The notes under the pieces were generated by a model, which was given only the letters and a program-made list of their open reading frames with translations, was not told where the DNA came from and searched no databases. Below are positions 33,970 to 41,881 of a DNA stretch of 55,756 bases, in pieces (the stretch's first letter is position 1; every line of letters starts with the position of its first letter). This DNA comes from an uncultured Phycisphaerae bacterium (GTDB lineage Bacteria; Planctomycetota; Phycisphaerae; Sedimentisphaerales; Anaerohalosphaeraceae). The stretch spans positions 1-55,756 of the forward strand of contig CALEDR010000039.1 in NCBI GenBank assembly GCA_937949545.1, read 5' to 3'. The position numbers were made by a program, and so were the translations under genes.

Positions 33970-34039
33970 GAAACCTCTGCAAAGACCTTATGTAGACAGT
34001 ATAGACCCATTATGTTGCTTATTGGAAAACCAAAAATCC

Positions 34040-34067
34040 TTGCAATTTTTGAATCTTTGCCTATACT
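34040..34067 (+). promoter_or_regulatory. Promoter of accB-accC
   Basis: TTGCAA (34040-34045) and TATACT (34062-34067) are spaced 16 nt apart, about 50 nt before the accB ATG. It is divergent from the methyltransferase/MTHFR promoter. Confidence 0.5.
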
Positions 34068-34119
34068 GACCCCTCAGTCTCAAAACTCAAATCCCCCTTT
34101 TAATTAAGGATAGACTGGA

Positions 34120-34596
34120 ATGGCTGACAAACTGGATGACCTGAAAAAGGTACGGGAATTGATTCACTTAATGAAGGAAAATGATCTCGTTGAGGTGGAA
34201 ATTGTGGATGGGGACCAGAAAATCCACCTGAAACGTCCCCAGCCGGCGACGACTGCTTATATTCCTTCTGCGGTTCCGATGGCACCTGCAGCGTCTGCGG
34301 CGCCTGCCCCTGCCGTCCAGAAACCTCAGCCGGATATGGCTATGCCGGAAGAAAGCGGCCTGCTGGAAATCAAATCCCCGATTGTCGGCACCTTCTACCC
34401 CGCCCCCAATCCGGAGGCCGCTCCTTATGTCAAACCAGGGGACAAGGTCAAGCCCGATACGGTCGTCTGCATTGTCGAAGCGATGAAAGTGATGAACGAA
34501 ATCAAGGCCGAAGTGTCCGGAACTATCGTGGAAGTCCTCGTCAAAGACGGCCAATCCGTCGAATTCGGCCAGCCCCTTTTCCGGGTGCGTCCTTAA
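34120..34596 (+). CDS. accB: Biotin carboxyl carrier protein of acetyl-CoA carboxylase
   Basis: The 158-residue protein has an N-terminal helical region ([24 protein letters not shown]) that docks to AccC, an Ala/Pro-rich swinging linker (about 41-75) and a C-terminal biotinyl domain. The biotinylated Lys123 is in VEAMKVMNE. It carries CO2 from biotin carboxylase to the carboxyltransferase for malonyl-CoA synthesis. accC follows 36 nt downstream, the usual operon order. Confidence 0.95.
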   Translation: MADKLDDLKKVRELIHLMKENDLVEVEIVDGDQKIHLKRPQPATTAYIPSAVPMAPAASAAPAPAVQKPQPDMAMPEESGLLEIKSPIVGTFYPAPNPEAAPYVKPGDKVKPDTVVCIVEAMKVMNEIKAEVSGTIVEVLVKDGQSVEFGQPLFRVRP

Positions 34597-34632
34597 TCCC
34601 ACCAAACTGTTCCGGAACAATTTGAGGAAATT

Positions 34633-35976
34633 ATGTTCAGCAGAATCCTGATTGCCAATCGAGGCGAAATCGCTCTGCGGATTATCCGGGCCTGCCACGA
34701 ACTGGGCGTCGAGGCCGTGGCGGTCTTTTCCGAAGCCGACCGCGGAGCCCCGTATCTTGAAACCGCAGACGAAGCCATTTGCATCGGACCGGCTGCGCCG
34801 GCCAAAAGTTATCTGAATATCCCAGCCATCATCAGCGCCGCCGAAATTGCGGATGTGGACGCCATTCACCCCGGCTACGGCTTTCTGGCTGAAAATGCCC
34901 ATTTCGCGGAGATCTGCCAGGAATGCGGCATCTCCTTTATCGGCCCAGACCCCAAATCCATGCGCATGCTCGGAGACAAGGTCCAGGCCCGACTCGTTGC
35001 CCAAAAAGCCCGCGTGCCCCTCGTCCCCGGATCCGATGGCGAGCTGAAGGATGAATCGGAGGCAATCAAATTGGCCAACAAAATCGGCTATCCGGTCATC
35101 CTCAAAGCCGCCGCAGGCGGAGGCGGACGCGGAATGCGGGTCGCCCACAACGACATCAGTCTGCACAAGGCCTTCGCTGCCGCACGCGCCGAGGCTGAAG
35201 CCGCCTTCAAAAACGGGACTCTGTATCTGGAAAAATACATCGTGGAGCCCCGACATGTCGAAGTGCAGGTGATGGCCGACAAAACCGGCAACGCCGTGCA
35301 TTTTTACGAGCGCGACTGCACCATTCAGCGCCGGCATCAGAAACTCATTGAAGAATCCCCCTGTCCGGTGCTGGACGAAAAAACCCGCGAGGAGCTGTGC
35401 CGCTCGGCCCTCCGGCTGGTGCACGAGGCCAAATATCACAACGCCGCTACGGTCGAGTTTCTTCTCGACCGCGACAAAAACTTCTATTTCATCGAGGTCA
35501 ACACCCGCATTCAGGTGGAGCACCCCGTCACGGAACTGGTTACGGGCCATGACCTGATTAAATGGCAGATTCAAATCGCCGCCGGAAACCCGCTCACGCT
35601 GCGCCAGCGCGACATCAAACAAATCGGTGTCGCTATGGAATGCCGCATCAACGCCGAAGACCCCGCCCGAAACTTTGCCCCCTGTCCGGGTCCGATTCAC
35701 CGCTTTATTGTCCCCGGCGGGCCGGGCGTGCGGGTCGATACCCATCTGGCTCAGGGCTCCGTCATCTCTCCGTATTACGACTCAATGGTCGCCAAACTGA
35801 TTGTCCATCAACCCACCCGCGAACAGGCCATCGCGACCATGAAGCGGGCCCTGCGGGAGTTTCGCATCGAGCCGATAAAAACTACGATTCCGGCGTGCCT
35901 GAAGATCCTTTCGCACAACCTGTTCGTAAAAAATCAGGTGGATACGAGTTTTATCGAACGGCACATGAGTTCCTGA
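34633..35976 (+). CDS. accC: Biotin carboxylase subunit of acetyl-CoA carboxylase
   Basis: The 447-residue ATP-grasp enzyme carboxylates the biotin on AccB using ATP and bicarbonate. It starts behind GAGGAA (4-5 nt). It has the N-terminal [16 protein letters not shown] motif, the [10 protein letters not shown] segment, the glycine-rich ATP lid [12 protein letters not shown] and the active-site loop [16 protein letters not shown]. The C-terminal domain includes [10 protein letters not shown]. Length and motif order are standard. The next gene starts 18 nt downstream, so the transcript probably continues. Confidence 0.96.
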   Translation: MFSRILIANRGEIALRIIRACHELGVEAVAVFSEADRGAPYLETADEAICIGPAAPAKSYLNIPAIISAAEIADVDAIHPGYGFLAENAHFAEICQECGISFIGPDPKSMRMLGDKVQARLVAQKARVPLVPGSDGELKDESEAIKLANKIGYPVILKAAAGGGGRGMRVAHNDISLHKAFAAARAEAEAAFKNGTLYLEKYIVEPRHVEVQVMADKTGNAVHFYERDCTIQRRHQKLIEESPCPVLDEKTREELCRSALRLVHEAKYHNAATVEFLLDRDKNFYFIEVNTRIQVEHPVTELVTGHDLIKWQIQIAAGNPLTLRQRDIKQIGVAMECRINAEDPARNFAPCPGPIHRFIVPGGPGVRVDTHLAQGSVISPYYDSMVAKLIVHQPTREQAIATMKRALREFRIEPIKTTIPACLKILSHNLFVKNQVDTSFIERHMSS

Positions 35977-35994
35977 TTCGAAAGGAAATGCTCC

Positions 35995-37170
35995 ATGCAT
36001 CCGCAGCGGACCATCGTTCCGTTCCTGCTGCTTTTGCTGCCCCTGACGGCCTTTCTGGCGGTCATCGCGGCCCATCGTCAGGCCATCCTTCAGAAAAAAA
36101 TCTCAACCCAAGAGCCCGCCGTCCGGCAATCCTTCGGAACTGACACCTGGCCAATCTTTCGCGGAAATCCCCAATTGACCGGAACCGCTGACGGCGAACT
36201 GCCCGACCAACTGACCCTTGCCTGGAAATTCAAAACCAACGGCCCCGTCAAATCCACTCCCATCGCCGCCGAAAGCAAAGTCTATCTAACCTCCACAGAC
36301 CAAAAACTTTACGTCCTCGACCTCAAAACAGGTTCCCTTCTCTGGAGCAAAGAATTGGGAGAGATGGAGGCTTCCGCCCTCTGGACCGAATCCGCCCTCT
36401 ACGTCGGTACCACAACCGGCTGGCTCTACGCCCTCCGTCCCGCTGACGGCACCGTCCTCTGGAAATATCAAACCAATGGCAAAATCGCTAGCTCCGCCAA
36501 TTTCCTCCACGATCGGATTTTCTTCGGAAGTTATGACGGTACCCTCCACGCCCTCCGCCCAGACGGCCAACTCCTATGGACCTACCAAACCGAAAGTTAT
36601 CTGAACGGAACACCCGCCGCCGCTCCTTCGGCCGTCATCGCCGGCGGCTGCGACGCCAATCTTTACCTCATTCATCCAGATGACCCTAATCAGGTTCGCC
36701 GAATCGACACCGGCTCCTATATTCCCTCCAGCCCCGCCCTCTTCCAAAACCTCGCTTACGTCGGAAACTTCAAAGGACAAATCTTCTGCGTAGACATCCA
36801 AACCGCAAAAGTCCTCTGGACCTCCAGCCATCCTGACGAGGCCTTTTTTGCCGCACCCGCCGTCAATGAACAATACCTCGTCATCGGATCCCAAAAAAAC
36901 AAAGTCCTCGGCCTTGACCGAAAAACAGGCCGGCTTCTCTGGACATTCCGTACGGAAGACGCCGTCAACACCAGCCCAGTCATCTGCGGCACGAAAGTCC
37001 TGTTCGGCTCCGACGACGGCTTCCTCCGAATCCTTTCCCTCAATGACGGCAAGCAACTCTGGTCCGCCAACCTCGCCCGGCCGATCGCATCCTCTCCGGC
37101 CGTCGTGAATAATCTCGTCCTAATCGGCTGCAATGATGGCTTTGTTTACGCCTGGAAACAACCGGACTGA
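35995..37170 (+). CDS. PQQ-type beta-propeller protein with N-terminal membrane anchor
   Basis: The 391-residue protein starts behind AAGGAA. Residues about 7-26 form a signal or anchor helix. From about 40 onward there are seven or so repeats of the pattern [KV]YxxD..TGxLLW.[YF].., for example LYVLDLKTGSLLWSKELG and LLWTFRTEDAVNTSPV, which fold as a PQQ/BamB-like propeller. It is probably periplasmic or membrane-attached. No ligand-binding acid pair for PQQ dehydrogenase is evident, so a binding or scaffold role fits better than an enzyme. It follows accC closely and precedes a zinc-ribbon membrane protein by 6 nt. Confidence 0.8.
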   Translation: MHPQRTIVPFLLLLLPLTAFLAVIAAHRQAILQKKISTQEPAVRQSFGTDTWPIFRGNPQLTGTADGELPDQLTLAWKFKTNGPVKSTPIAAESKVYLTSTDQKLYVLDLKTGSLLWSKELGEMEASALWTESALYVGTTTGWLYALRPADGTVLWKYQTNGKIASSANFLHDRIFFGSYDGTLHALRPDGQLLWTYQTESYLNGTPAAAPSAVIAGGCDANLYLIHPDDPNQVRRIDTGSYIPSSPALFQNLAYVGNFKGQIFCVDIQTAKVLWTSSHPDEAFFAAPAVNEQYLVIGSQKNKVLGLDRKTGRLLWTFRTEDAVNTSPVICGTKVLFGSDDGFLRILSLNDGKQLWSANLARPIASSPAVVNNLVLIGCNDGFVYAWKQPD

Positions 37171-37176
37171 AAACGC

Positions 37177-37638
37177 ATGTTCTTTTTTGTATTCAGCACA
37201 TCCAATCAGGAAACCGAAGGGCCTGCCCTCACAATAGACTGTCCATCCTGCGGCGAAAGGGGGCCGGCGGATTCCGCAGAAATGGTGGAGAACGGAACTC
37301 TTTTCTTCTTTATTCCTGCAATTCGTAATCGCACAACGCGATTAACCTGCCGAAACTGCGGAAAGAGCTTTCACCTGAATCTCCCGCTCAAAGACGTCTC
37401 CCAACTGCCTTCTGCCGACCTTCACCAAATGCTCTGGGATACTCCGTCCTCCGTGCTCCCGAGTGTGCTGGCCATGATTGCTTTGGCCGCCTCTATAATC
37501 CCCTTCGCCGGGCTCCTTATCGCACTCATTATCCAGCCCTTCATCTGGAAAACCCCCAGCTGGCAGAGAATCCTTTCATTAATCACCGCAATAATTTCCT
37601 TCTTCACAACATTTTTTTACATCGCTTTCTATTCGTAA
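37177..37638 (+). CDS. Zinc-ribbon membrane protein of unknown function
   Basis: The 153-residue protein has two CxxC pairs (Cys22/25 in CPSCG and Cys58/61 in CRNCG) that form a zinc-ribbon-like unit. Two hydrophobic segments follow (about 93-125 and 132-152). It has no signal peptide; the ribbon should face the cytoplasm. There is no strong ribosome site, but the start lies 6 nt after the propeller gene, so translation may be coupled. No family name can be given. Confidence 0.65.
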   Translation: MFFFVFSTSNQETEGPALTIDCPSCGERGPADSAEMVENGTLFFFIPAIRNRTTRLTCRNCGKSFHLNLPLKDVSQLPSADLHQMLWDTPSSVLPSVLAMIALAASIIPFAGLLIALIIQPFIWKTPSWQRILSLITAIISFFTTFFYIAFYS

Positions 37639-37713
37639 GCTCATAAATAAAAAATACTTGCAACTTTATCGGACGCAAACACTTTAAAAGCCAAACTATT
37701 CTATAAATAAATC

Positions 37714-37743
37714 TTGCAATATTTGAAATATTTGCCCTATAAT
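37714..37743 (+). promoter_or_regulatory. Promoter of the MarR gene
   Basis: TTGCAA (37714-37719) and a perfect TATAAT (37738-37743) are spaced 18 nt apart. The TTG at 37714 is thus part of the -35 box and not a translation start. Confidence 0.65.
37718..37732. promoter_or_regulatory. Perfect 15-bp palindrome inside the marR promoter
   Basis: AATATTT-G-AAATATT is a perfect palindrome with 7-bp arms that overlaps the end of the -35 box and fills the spacer. MarR proteins bind palindromes of about this size, so it is the likely autoregulatory operator. Confidence 0.6.
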
Positions 37744-37788
37744 CCGCGTATAAACTTACAGAAAACACAACAGTTCTTGGACAGCCCC

Positions 37789-38259
37789 ATGGGACCGGAA
37801 TTGAAAAAGGCCATACAGGATTTGAGTTTGCGGATGCGACTGATTCGCGCCGCCCAGGAAGGCGAAGCGTCCACCAATCTGACCGAACGCGAAGCCCTGA
37901 TTCTCCAGCAGCTGTTGGAGCGTTCGGAAATGACCGTCTCTGAAATCGCCGAATCCTGGCCGAACGTCAGCGAAAGCACCATCTCCCTAACGATCACTCG
38001 GCTTTGGCGTGAAAAGGGACTCGTATCCAAGACCATCAAGCCCGACAACCAACGGATTACTTTGGTCCAACTCACCGACAAAGGCCGACAGACGATTCAA
38101 AAATATCTCGAGCAGCAGACCGAACGATTCAACGCTCTTTTCCATGCAATCCATGTAACACCGGAAGAAAAAGACGCCCTGATCCGCATTTGCACACGCG
38201 CATCCAAATTCCTGGATGAATACCTCTCAACAATGCAGAATCAGCCGTCAAAGCCCTAA
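37789..38259 (+). CDS. MarR-family transcriptional regulator
   Basis: The ATG at 37789 gives 156 residues. The longer frame begins at a TTG that is the -35 box of the promoter, so it is rejected. The winged helix runs through LTEREALILQQLLERSEMTVSEIAESWPNVSESTISLTITRLWREKGLVSKT, with the wing at KPDNQRITLVQLTDKG; flanking helices form the dimer interface. The recognition helix has an unusual Trp-Pro (ESWPNVSESTIS). The ligand is unknown. A perfect palindrome in its own promoter suggests autorepression. The next gene, a low-complexity/TPR protein, begins 58 nt downstream and may be its main target. Confidence 0.85.
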   Translation: MGPELKKAIQDLSLRMRLIRAAQEGEASTNLTEREALILQQLLERSEMTVSEIAESWPNVSESTISLTITRLWREKGLVSKTIKPDNQRITLVQLTDKGRQTIQKYLEQQTERFNALFHAIHVTPEEKDALIRICTRASKFLDEYLSTMQNQPSKP

Positions 38260-38317
38260 GAATCACACAACCAAACCGGACCTCAAAGGCCCGTTCTTCC
38301 ATGAAAGGAGATAGGCC

Positions 38318-40366
38318 ATGAATCCAAAAAACACAAAGTGGATCCTGCTGATCTTTGTTTTTCTTGCCGCCTCGACAACCGCATCAGCCCGCAGCAAGCC
38401 AGACCAACGCGGCCAACCGCACCCAAACAGCCGACCCAGCTCCGCAGAACCCCAAAAACCACAACCCCAACCTCCAGCGGCTCCGTCAGATAACTCCGAC
38501 AAAGCCCAAAACTCAACAGACACCTCAGAAAATCCCTCTCGAATCATCTTCTTTTCAACCGCTCAAGCCGCCCCAAACCGAATCCCCCTCCCCCGAACCG
38601 TTCCGACCGCCGCCACACCGGCCCGCCCTTCTCCTGACCAAACAGCATCGCTTCAGCCCGCAACCCAAAAACACAACAAGACAGCCGACAGCTCCGTCTC
38701 GTCCGAAAAAACCGCACATAGAACCGTCCCAACCTCCGCTTCCAAGCCGACAGACAAACAGAATGCCTCCAAAGCCCTCCCAGCCGACTCAAAAACCCTT
38801 CTCCGACCGCCTTCATCGGAAAACCAACCTTCTACCCAAACACAACCCCAGGCCGACACCTCCTTGACCCCCTCCGCGCGTTCGCCCAGCCGTCTGAATA
38901 CCTCACGCCGCGTCATCATCGCCAATCGTTCCTCCGAGCAATATACCCAACGCCCCCAAGAGAACTCTGACAAAGCAAAAGAAACTCAAGCAGCCAACGA
39001 CAAATCCAAACCGGATCGACCGCTGACACCACGCAGCATGCTGACTTCAAAATCAATAAAATCTCCAACGGACACGAAAAACCTTGCACCCGCTCGGCTC
39101 ACGGACTCCAGCCAAGCCGTCTCAGACCGTTCCAGCCCACGCGTCATTGCCTCCAAAATTGAACGACCCAATCCTCCTGGAAACCGCGACAGTCGACCCA
39201 AAACGGTTGCCCTTTCCGCAAGCCCCGCTACACAACCCACACGCTCTGAAAGCCCAAACATCCTCCAAGCGGATGAACTGGCCAGCCCGTCTCGACACGA
39301 CCACGGCAAGAACGAAAAACTCTCACGGCCGGAAATCCGCCGTGACCACAAAGACCAATACGACAGCAAAATCACCATCACCCCAGAAAAGAAAATCGTT
39401 ATCGTCGGCGACATCACCCCTCATCACCCGCGGCCCTACATTCCCCCCCGACTCCACCCGGACCTGGTCATTGTCCGCAGCAGTCCGAACTGGCAACATT
39501 CCGGTTCTTACTTTTCCCTGACATTCTCCTTAAATTCTTGTGCTCGACTGGCCTGCGTTCCCTATCGGTCCTGCTGGGGGCTTACCTATTACTACCCACG
39601 TTATCATCGCCGTTATGTCTTTGTGAGCATCGGCGGATGGTGGCCCTATGAATACCGCTATATCCGCTATTACTGGTACGGCTGTCATCCCTATTACTGG
39701 TACGGCCCCACCGTCATCTCCCCCGCCCCCGTCCTCGAGCAGAACACCTACAACACATACAACTACTACGGATCAACCGCTGTCACCTCCCAAAAAAGCT
39801 CAACCGCTTGGAAGTATCCCTTTGGCGACACAAATTATGACGTAAGCGGCTATATCGAAAAGATTTCCGCACCCGATGCCCCCCAGTTCCAGACCGCCGC
39901 AGACCTGTGCTTTGATCGAGCCGTCAATCTCTTCCTAACTGGGAAATATGCGGAGGCCGCCGATCAATTCCGAGAAGCCATACGGATTTCTCCAGAGGAC
40001 ATCATCCTGCCTTTCACCTACAGCCAGGCCCTTTTGGCTGATGGGGACTATGCCCGTGCTGCGGCCGTGCTCCGTTCGGCCGTCTTAGCTGTTCCCGATG
40101 ACCAGTTGACGATTTACTATCCGCGCGGGCTCTATGACAAGGAAGAAACGCTGCTGGCTCAGATTCAAGCCCTCCAGAAAGCTGCCGAGGAGGAACCCTT
40201 TGCGGCAGATTTCTATCTCCTTTTGGGGTATCAGTACATCGGTATGGAACAGTACGACAAAGCCGCTGAATACCTCGAAAAAGCGGCCAAAGACCCGGCC
40301 AACCAACCTGCCGCCCAAAAGCTCCTCGACCTGCTCGCCCAGCTCCAGCAGCCCGAAGACGATTAG
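38318..40366 (+). CDS. Exported low-complexity protein with Tyr/Trp-rich segment and C-terminal TPR domain
   Basis: The 682-residue protein starts behind GGAG (7 nt) with a signal peptide (about 1-24, ending TASARS). Residues about 25-345 are low complexity, dominated by Pro, Ser, Thr, Ala, Gln, Lys and Arg, with recurring RVIIANRSSEQ / RVIASKIERP-like islands. Residues about 420-480 are extremely rich in Tyr and Trp (YYYPRYHRRY, YEYRYIRYYWYGCHPYYWYG). Residues about 525-680 are TPR repeats (GKYAEAADQFREAIRISPED, EQYDKAAEYLEKAAKDP). It should be periplasmic or surface-associated. The long disordered part suggests a wall- or matrix-spanning tether; no enzyme motif is present. A strong terminator follows. 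Confidence 0.8.
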   Translation: MNPKNTKWILLIFVFLAASTTASARSKPDQRGQPHPNSRPSSAEPQKPQPQPPAAPSDNSDKAQNSTDTSENPSRIIFFSTAQAAPNRIPLPRTVPTAATPARPSPDQTASLQPATQKHNKTADSSVSSEKTAHRTVPTSASKPTDKQNASKALPADSKTLLRPPSSENQPSTQTQPQADTSLTPSARSPSRLNTSRRVIIANRSSEQYTQRPQENSDKAKETQAANDKSKPDRPLTPRSMLTSKSIKSPTDTKNLAPARLTDSSQAVSDRSSPRVIASKIERPNPPGNRDSRPKTVALSASPATQPTRSESPNILQADELASPSRHDHGKNEKLSRPEIRRDHKDQYDSKITITPEKKIVIVGDITPHHPRPYIPPRLHPDLVIVRSSPNWQHSGSYFSLTFSLNSCARLACVPYRSCWGLTYYYPRYHRRYVFVSIGGWWPYEYRYIRYYWYGCHPYYWYGPTVISPAPVLEQNTYNTYNYYGSTAVTSQKSSTAWKYPFGDTNYDVSGYIEKISAPDAPQFQTAADLCFDRAVNLFLTGKYAEAADQFREAIRISPEDIILPFTYSQALLADGDYARAAAVLRSAVLAVPDDQLTIYYPRGLYDKEETLLAQIQALQKAAEEEPFAADFYLLLGYQYIGMEQYDKAAEYLEKAAKDPANQPAAQKLLDLLAQLQQPEDD

Positions 40367-40400
40367 CCCTTGTAAATGTGAACGATTACGCACTCCTTGC

Positions 40401-40437
40401 AGACCGCCGGCTCATCCCCGGCGGTCTCTTTCTTTCA
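40401..40437 (+). terminator. Rho-independent terminator after the TPR protein gene
   Basis: AGACCGCCGG (40401-40410) pairs perfectly with CCGGCGGTCT (40418-40427) across a 7-nt loop and runs into a T-rich tract. It lies 35 nt after the stop codon. Confidence 0.85.
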
Positions 40438-40454
40438 CTCTTTTTCTCTCTTTT

Positions 40455-40602
40455 CATTCATGTCCATCCATGTTTTTTTATCCGGGTTAATCCGTGTCCA
40501 TCCGTGGTTTTCTTTAATCTGTGTAATCGTGAAATCTGTGGTTCTTTTTTATCCGGGTTAATCCGTGGTTAATTCTTGAATCCGTGTCTATCCGTCGTTC
40601 AC
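40455..40602. repeat. Degenerate ATCCGTG / ATCTGTG repeat cluster
   Basis: About ten variants of (T/A)(A/C)ATCCGTG(G/T) follow each other in 150 bases, mixed with T runs. One 23-base unit (T6, then ATCCGGG, TTAATCCGTG) occurs twice exactly, at 40474-40496 and 40545-40567. It does not encode protein in a plausible frame. Clusters of CACGGAT-type short repeats are known from many environmental genomes; function is unknown. Confidence 0.7.
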
Positions 40603-40626
40603 TTTTGGGTTTTTTTCTGGTATAAT
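40598..40626 (+). promoter_or_regulatory. Orphan promoter ahead of a short ORF
   Basis: TTCACT (40598-40603) and a perfect TATAAT (40621-40626) are spaced 17 nt apart. A ribosome site (AAGGAG) and an ATG follow within 30 nt. Confidence 0.45.
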
Positions 40627-40654
40627 ATTTCTCGTTTTGAGAAGGAGCAACGAA

Positions 40655-41029
40655 ATGGACTTCAAACGGAGGAACAAACAAGCGACCTCAAGGTTTTTGG
40701 CCTCCTCAAATCCTGGTCTTGTTGCCTTGGCGATTTTCTGCCTTGTCTGTCTTCTTCTGACCTTTTCTGGGCACATCGATGGGTTTTGCCTGTTCTTTTT
40801 CGGCACGTTTGCTGGTTGTTTTCGGCACGTTTGCAGCGTGTTCGGGCGCGTTTCAATCGGTATTTTCCCCGATACATTTCCGACAAAATCCCCGTTTTTC
40901 GTCAAAAAACGCATATTCCCCCTATTTTCCGCTTTTTTAAATGGTCAAAATTTTCATTCACCAAGTGTCCGCCTTCGCTGTCCATTCAGAACCCCTCCTT
41001 GCTCCATCCAAACATTCGGATTATACTGA
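40655..41029 (+). CDS. Doubtful Phe/Cys-rich ORF in a gene-poor region
   Basis: The frame starts at 40655, 7 nt after AAGGAG, and has a promoter upstream, so the start looks real. The predicted 124-residue product has one hydrophobic segment (about 17-35, LVALAIFCLVCLLLTF) and then a Phe-, Cys- and Arg-rich tail with no recognisable fold. The tail is encoded by T-rich DNA that includes a 16-base unit repeated at 40797-40812 and 40819-40834, so the tail may not be a selected protein sequence. It could be a small membrane protein that reads into noncoding sequence, or the transcript could be a noncoding RNA. No family is recognised. Confidence 0.3.
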   Translation: MDFKRRNKQATSRFLASSNPGLVALAIFCLVCLLLTFSGHIDGFCLFFFGTFAGCFRHVCSVFGRVSIGIFPDTFPTKSPFFVKKRIFPLFSAFLNGQNFHSPSVRLRCPFRTPPCSIQTFGLY

Positions 41030-41062
41030 CACCTTCGAAAACCAAACGGACAAGACAAAACG

Positions 41063-41875
41063 ATGCTCGAACAACTTAAACAACTCCATCCGATCCTGCA
41101 GGCCCTGCTGGCCACGCTCTTTACCTGGGGCCTGACCGCCCTCGGAGCGGCCACCGTTTTCTTCTTCAAAAGCATCAACCGCCGCACGCTCGATGCGATG
41201 CTGTCCTTTGCGGCGGGCGTGATGATTGCCGCCGGCTACTGGTCCCTTCTGGCTCCGGCCATCGAGATGGCCTCTAATCAGGGACAAATCGCCTGGATTC
41301 CCGCCGCCGTCGGATTCCTGCTGGGCGGAGCATTTCTGCGGGGAGTTGATGTCCTCCTGCCCCACCTGCATCTGGGCTATCCGACCGAAGAAGCCGAAGG
41401 CATTCATACATCCTGGCGGCGGAGCGTCCTGCTGGTTCTGGCCATCACTCTGCACAATATCCCGGAGGGACTGGCGGTCGGTGTCGCCTTCGGTGCCCTC
41501 AAATACGGCCTGTCCGAAGCCAGCTTCAGCGGGGCTCTGGCCCTGGCTATCGGCATCGGCATCCAGAACTTCCCCGAAGGAGCGGCCGTATCGGTTCCGC
41601 TTCGCCGCGAAGGGTTTAGCCGCCTGAAAAGTTTCTGGTACGGCCAGTTGTCCGGGGCCGTCGAACCAATAGCAGGCGTAATAGGGGCCTGGGCGGTCAT
41701 GAGCATGACCCCCCTGCTGCCCTATGCCCTGGCCTTTGCGGCCGGGGCCATGATTTTCGTCGTGATCGAAGAGGTCATCCCCGAATCGCAGCGGGCAGGC
41801 CACGTGGACCTGGCCACCACCTTTGCGATGCTCGGTTTTACCGTGATGATGATTTTGGATGTGGCCCTCGGCTGA
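41063..41875 (+). CDS. ZIP-family divalent metal transporter (ZupT-like)
   Basis: The 270-residue membrane protein has about eight hydrophobic segments and the two metal-binding helix motifs of ZIP transporters, [10 protein letters not shown] and [11 protein letters not shown] His-containing [18 protein letters not shown] loop lies between helices 3 and 4. It should import Zn, Fe or another divalent ion into the cytoplasm. A weak promoter-like TATACT lies about 40 nt upstream. The gene is followed, after 6 nt, by the end of a converging lipoprotein gene. Confidence 0.9.
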   Translation: MLEQLKQLHPILQALLATLFTWGLTALGAATVFFFKSINRRTLDAMLSFAAGVMIAAGYWSLLAPAIEMASNQGQIAWIPAAVGFLLGGAFLRGVDVLLPHLHLGYPTEEAEGIHTSWRRSVLLVLAITLHNIPEGLAVGVAFGALKYGLSEASFSGALALAIGIGIQNFPEGAAVSVPLRREGFSRLKSFWYGQLSGAVEPIAGVIGAWAVMSMTPLLPYALAFAAGAMIFVVIEEVIPESQRAGHVDLATTFAMLGFTVMMILDVALG

Positions 41876-41881
41876 CCGCCG

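Noticed and set aside
34168-35745. Long minus-strand frame (525 codons) opposite accB-accC
   Set aside because: Antisense shadow of two highly conserved genes; Gly/Val/Phe-rich product without recognisable motifs.
37714-37788. Longer MarR protein starting at TTG 37714
   Set aside because: That TTG is the first half of a consensus -35 box whose TATAAT lies inside the added codons, so transcription starts downstream of it.
40474-40567. CRISPR array
   Set aside because: Only two exact copies of the 23-base unit, degenerate repeats between them, no regular spacers and no cas genes.
40588-40914. Minus-strand Lys/Arg-rich 108-codon frame
   Set aside because: Product follows from the repeated TTTTCGGCACGTTTGC-type DNA read backwards; no ribosome site or family.
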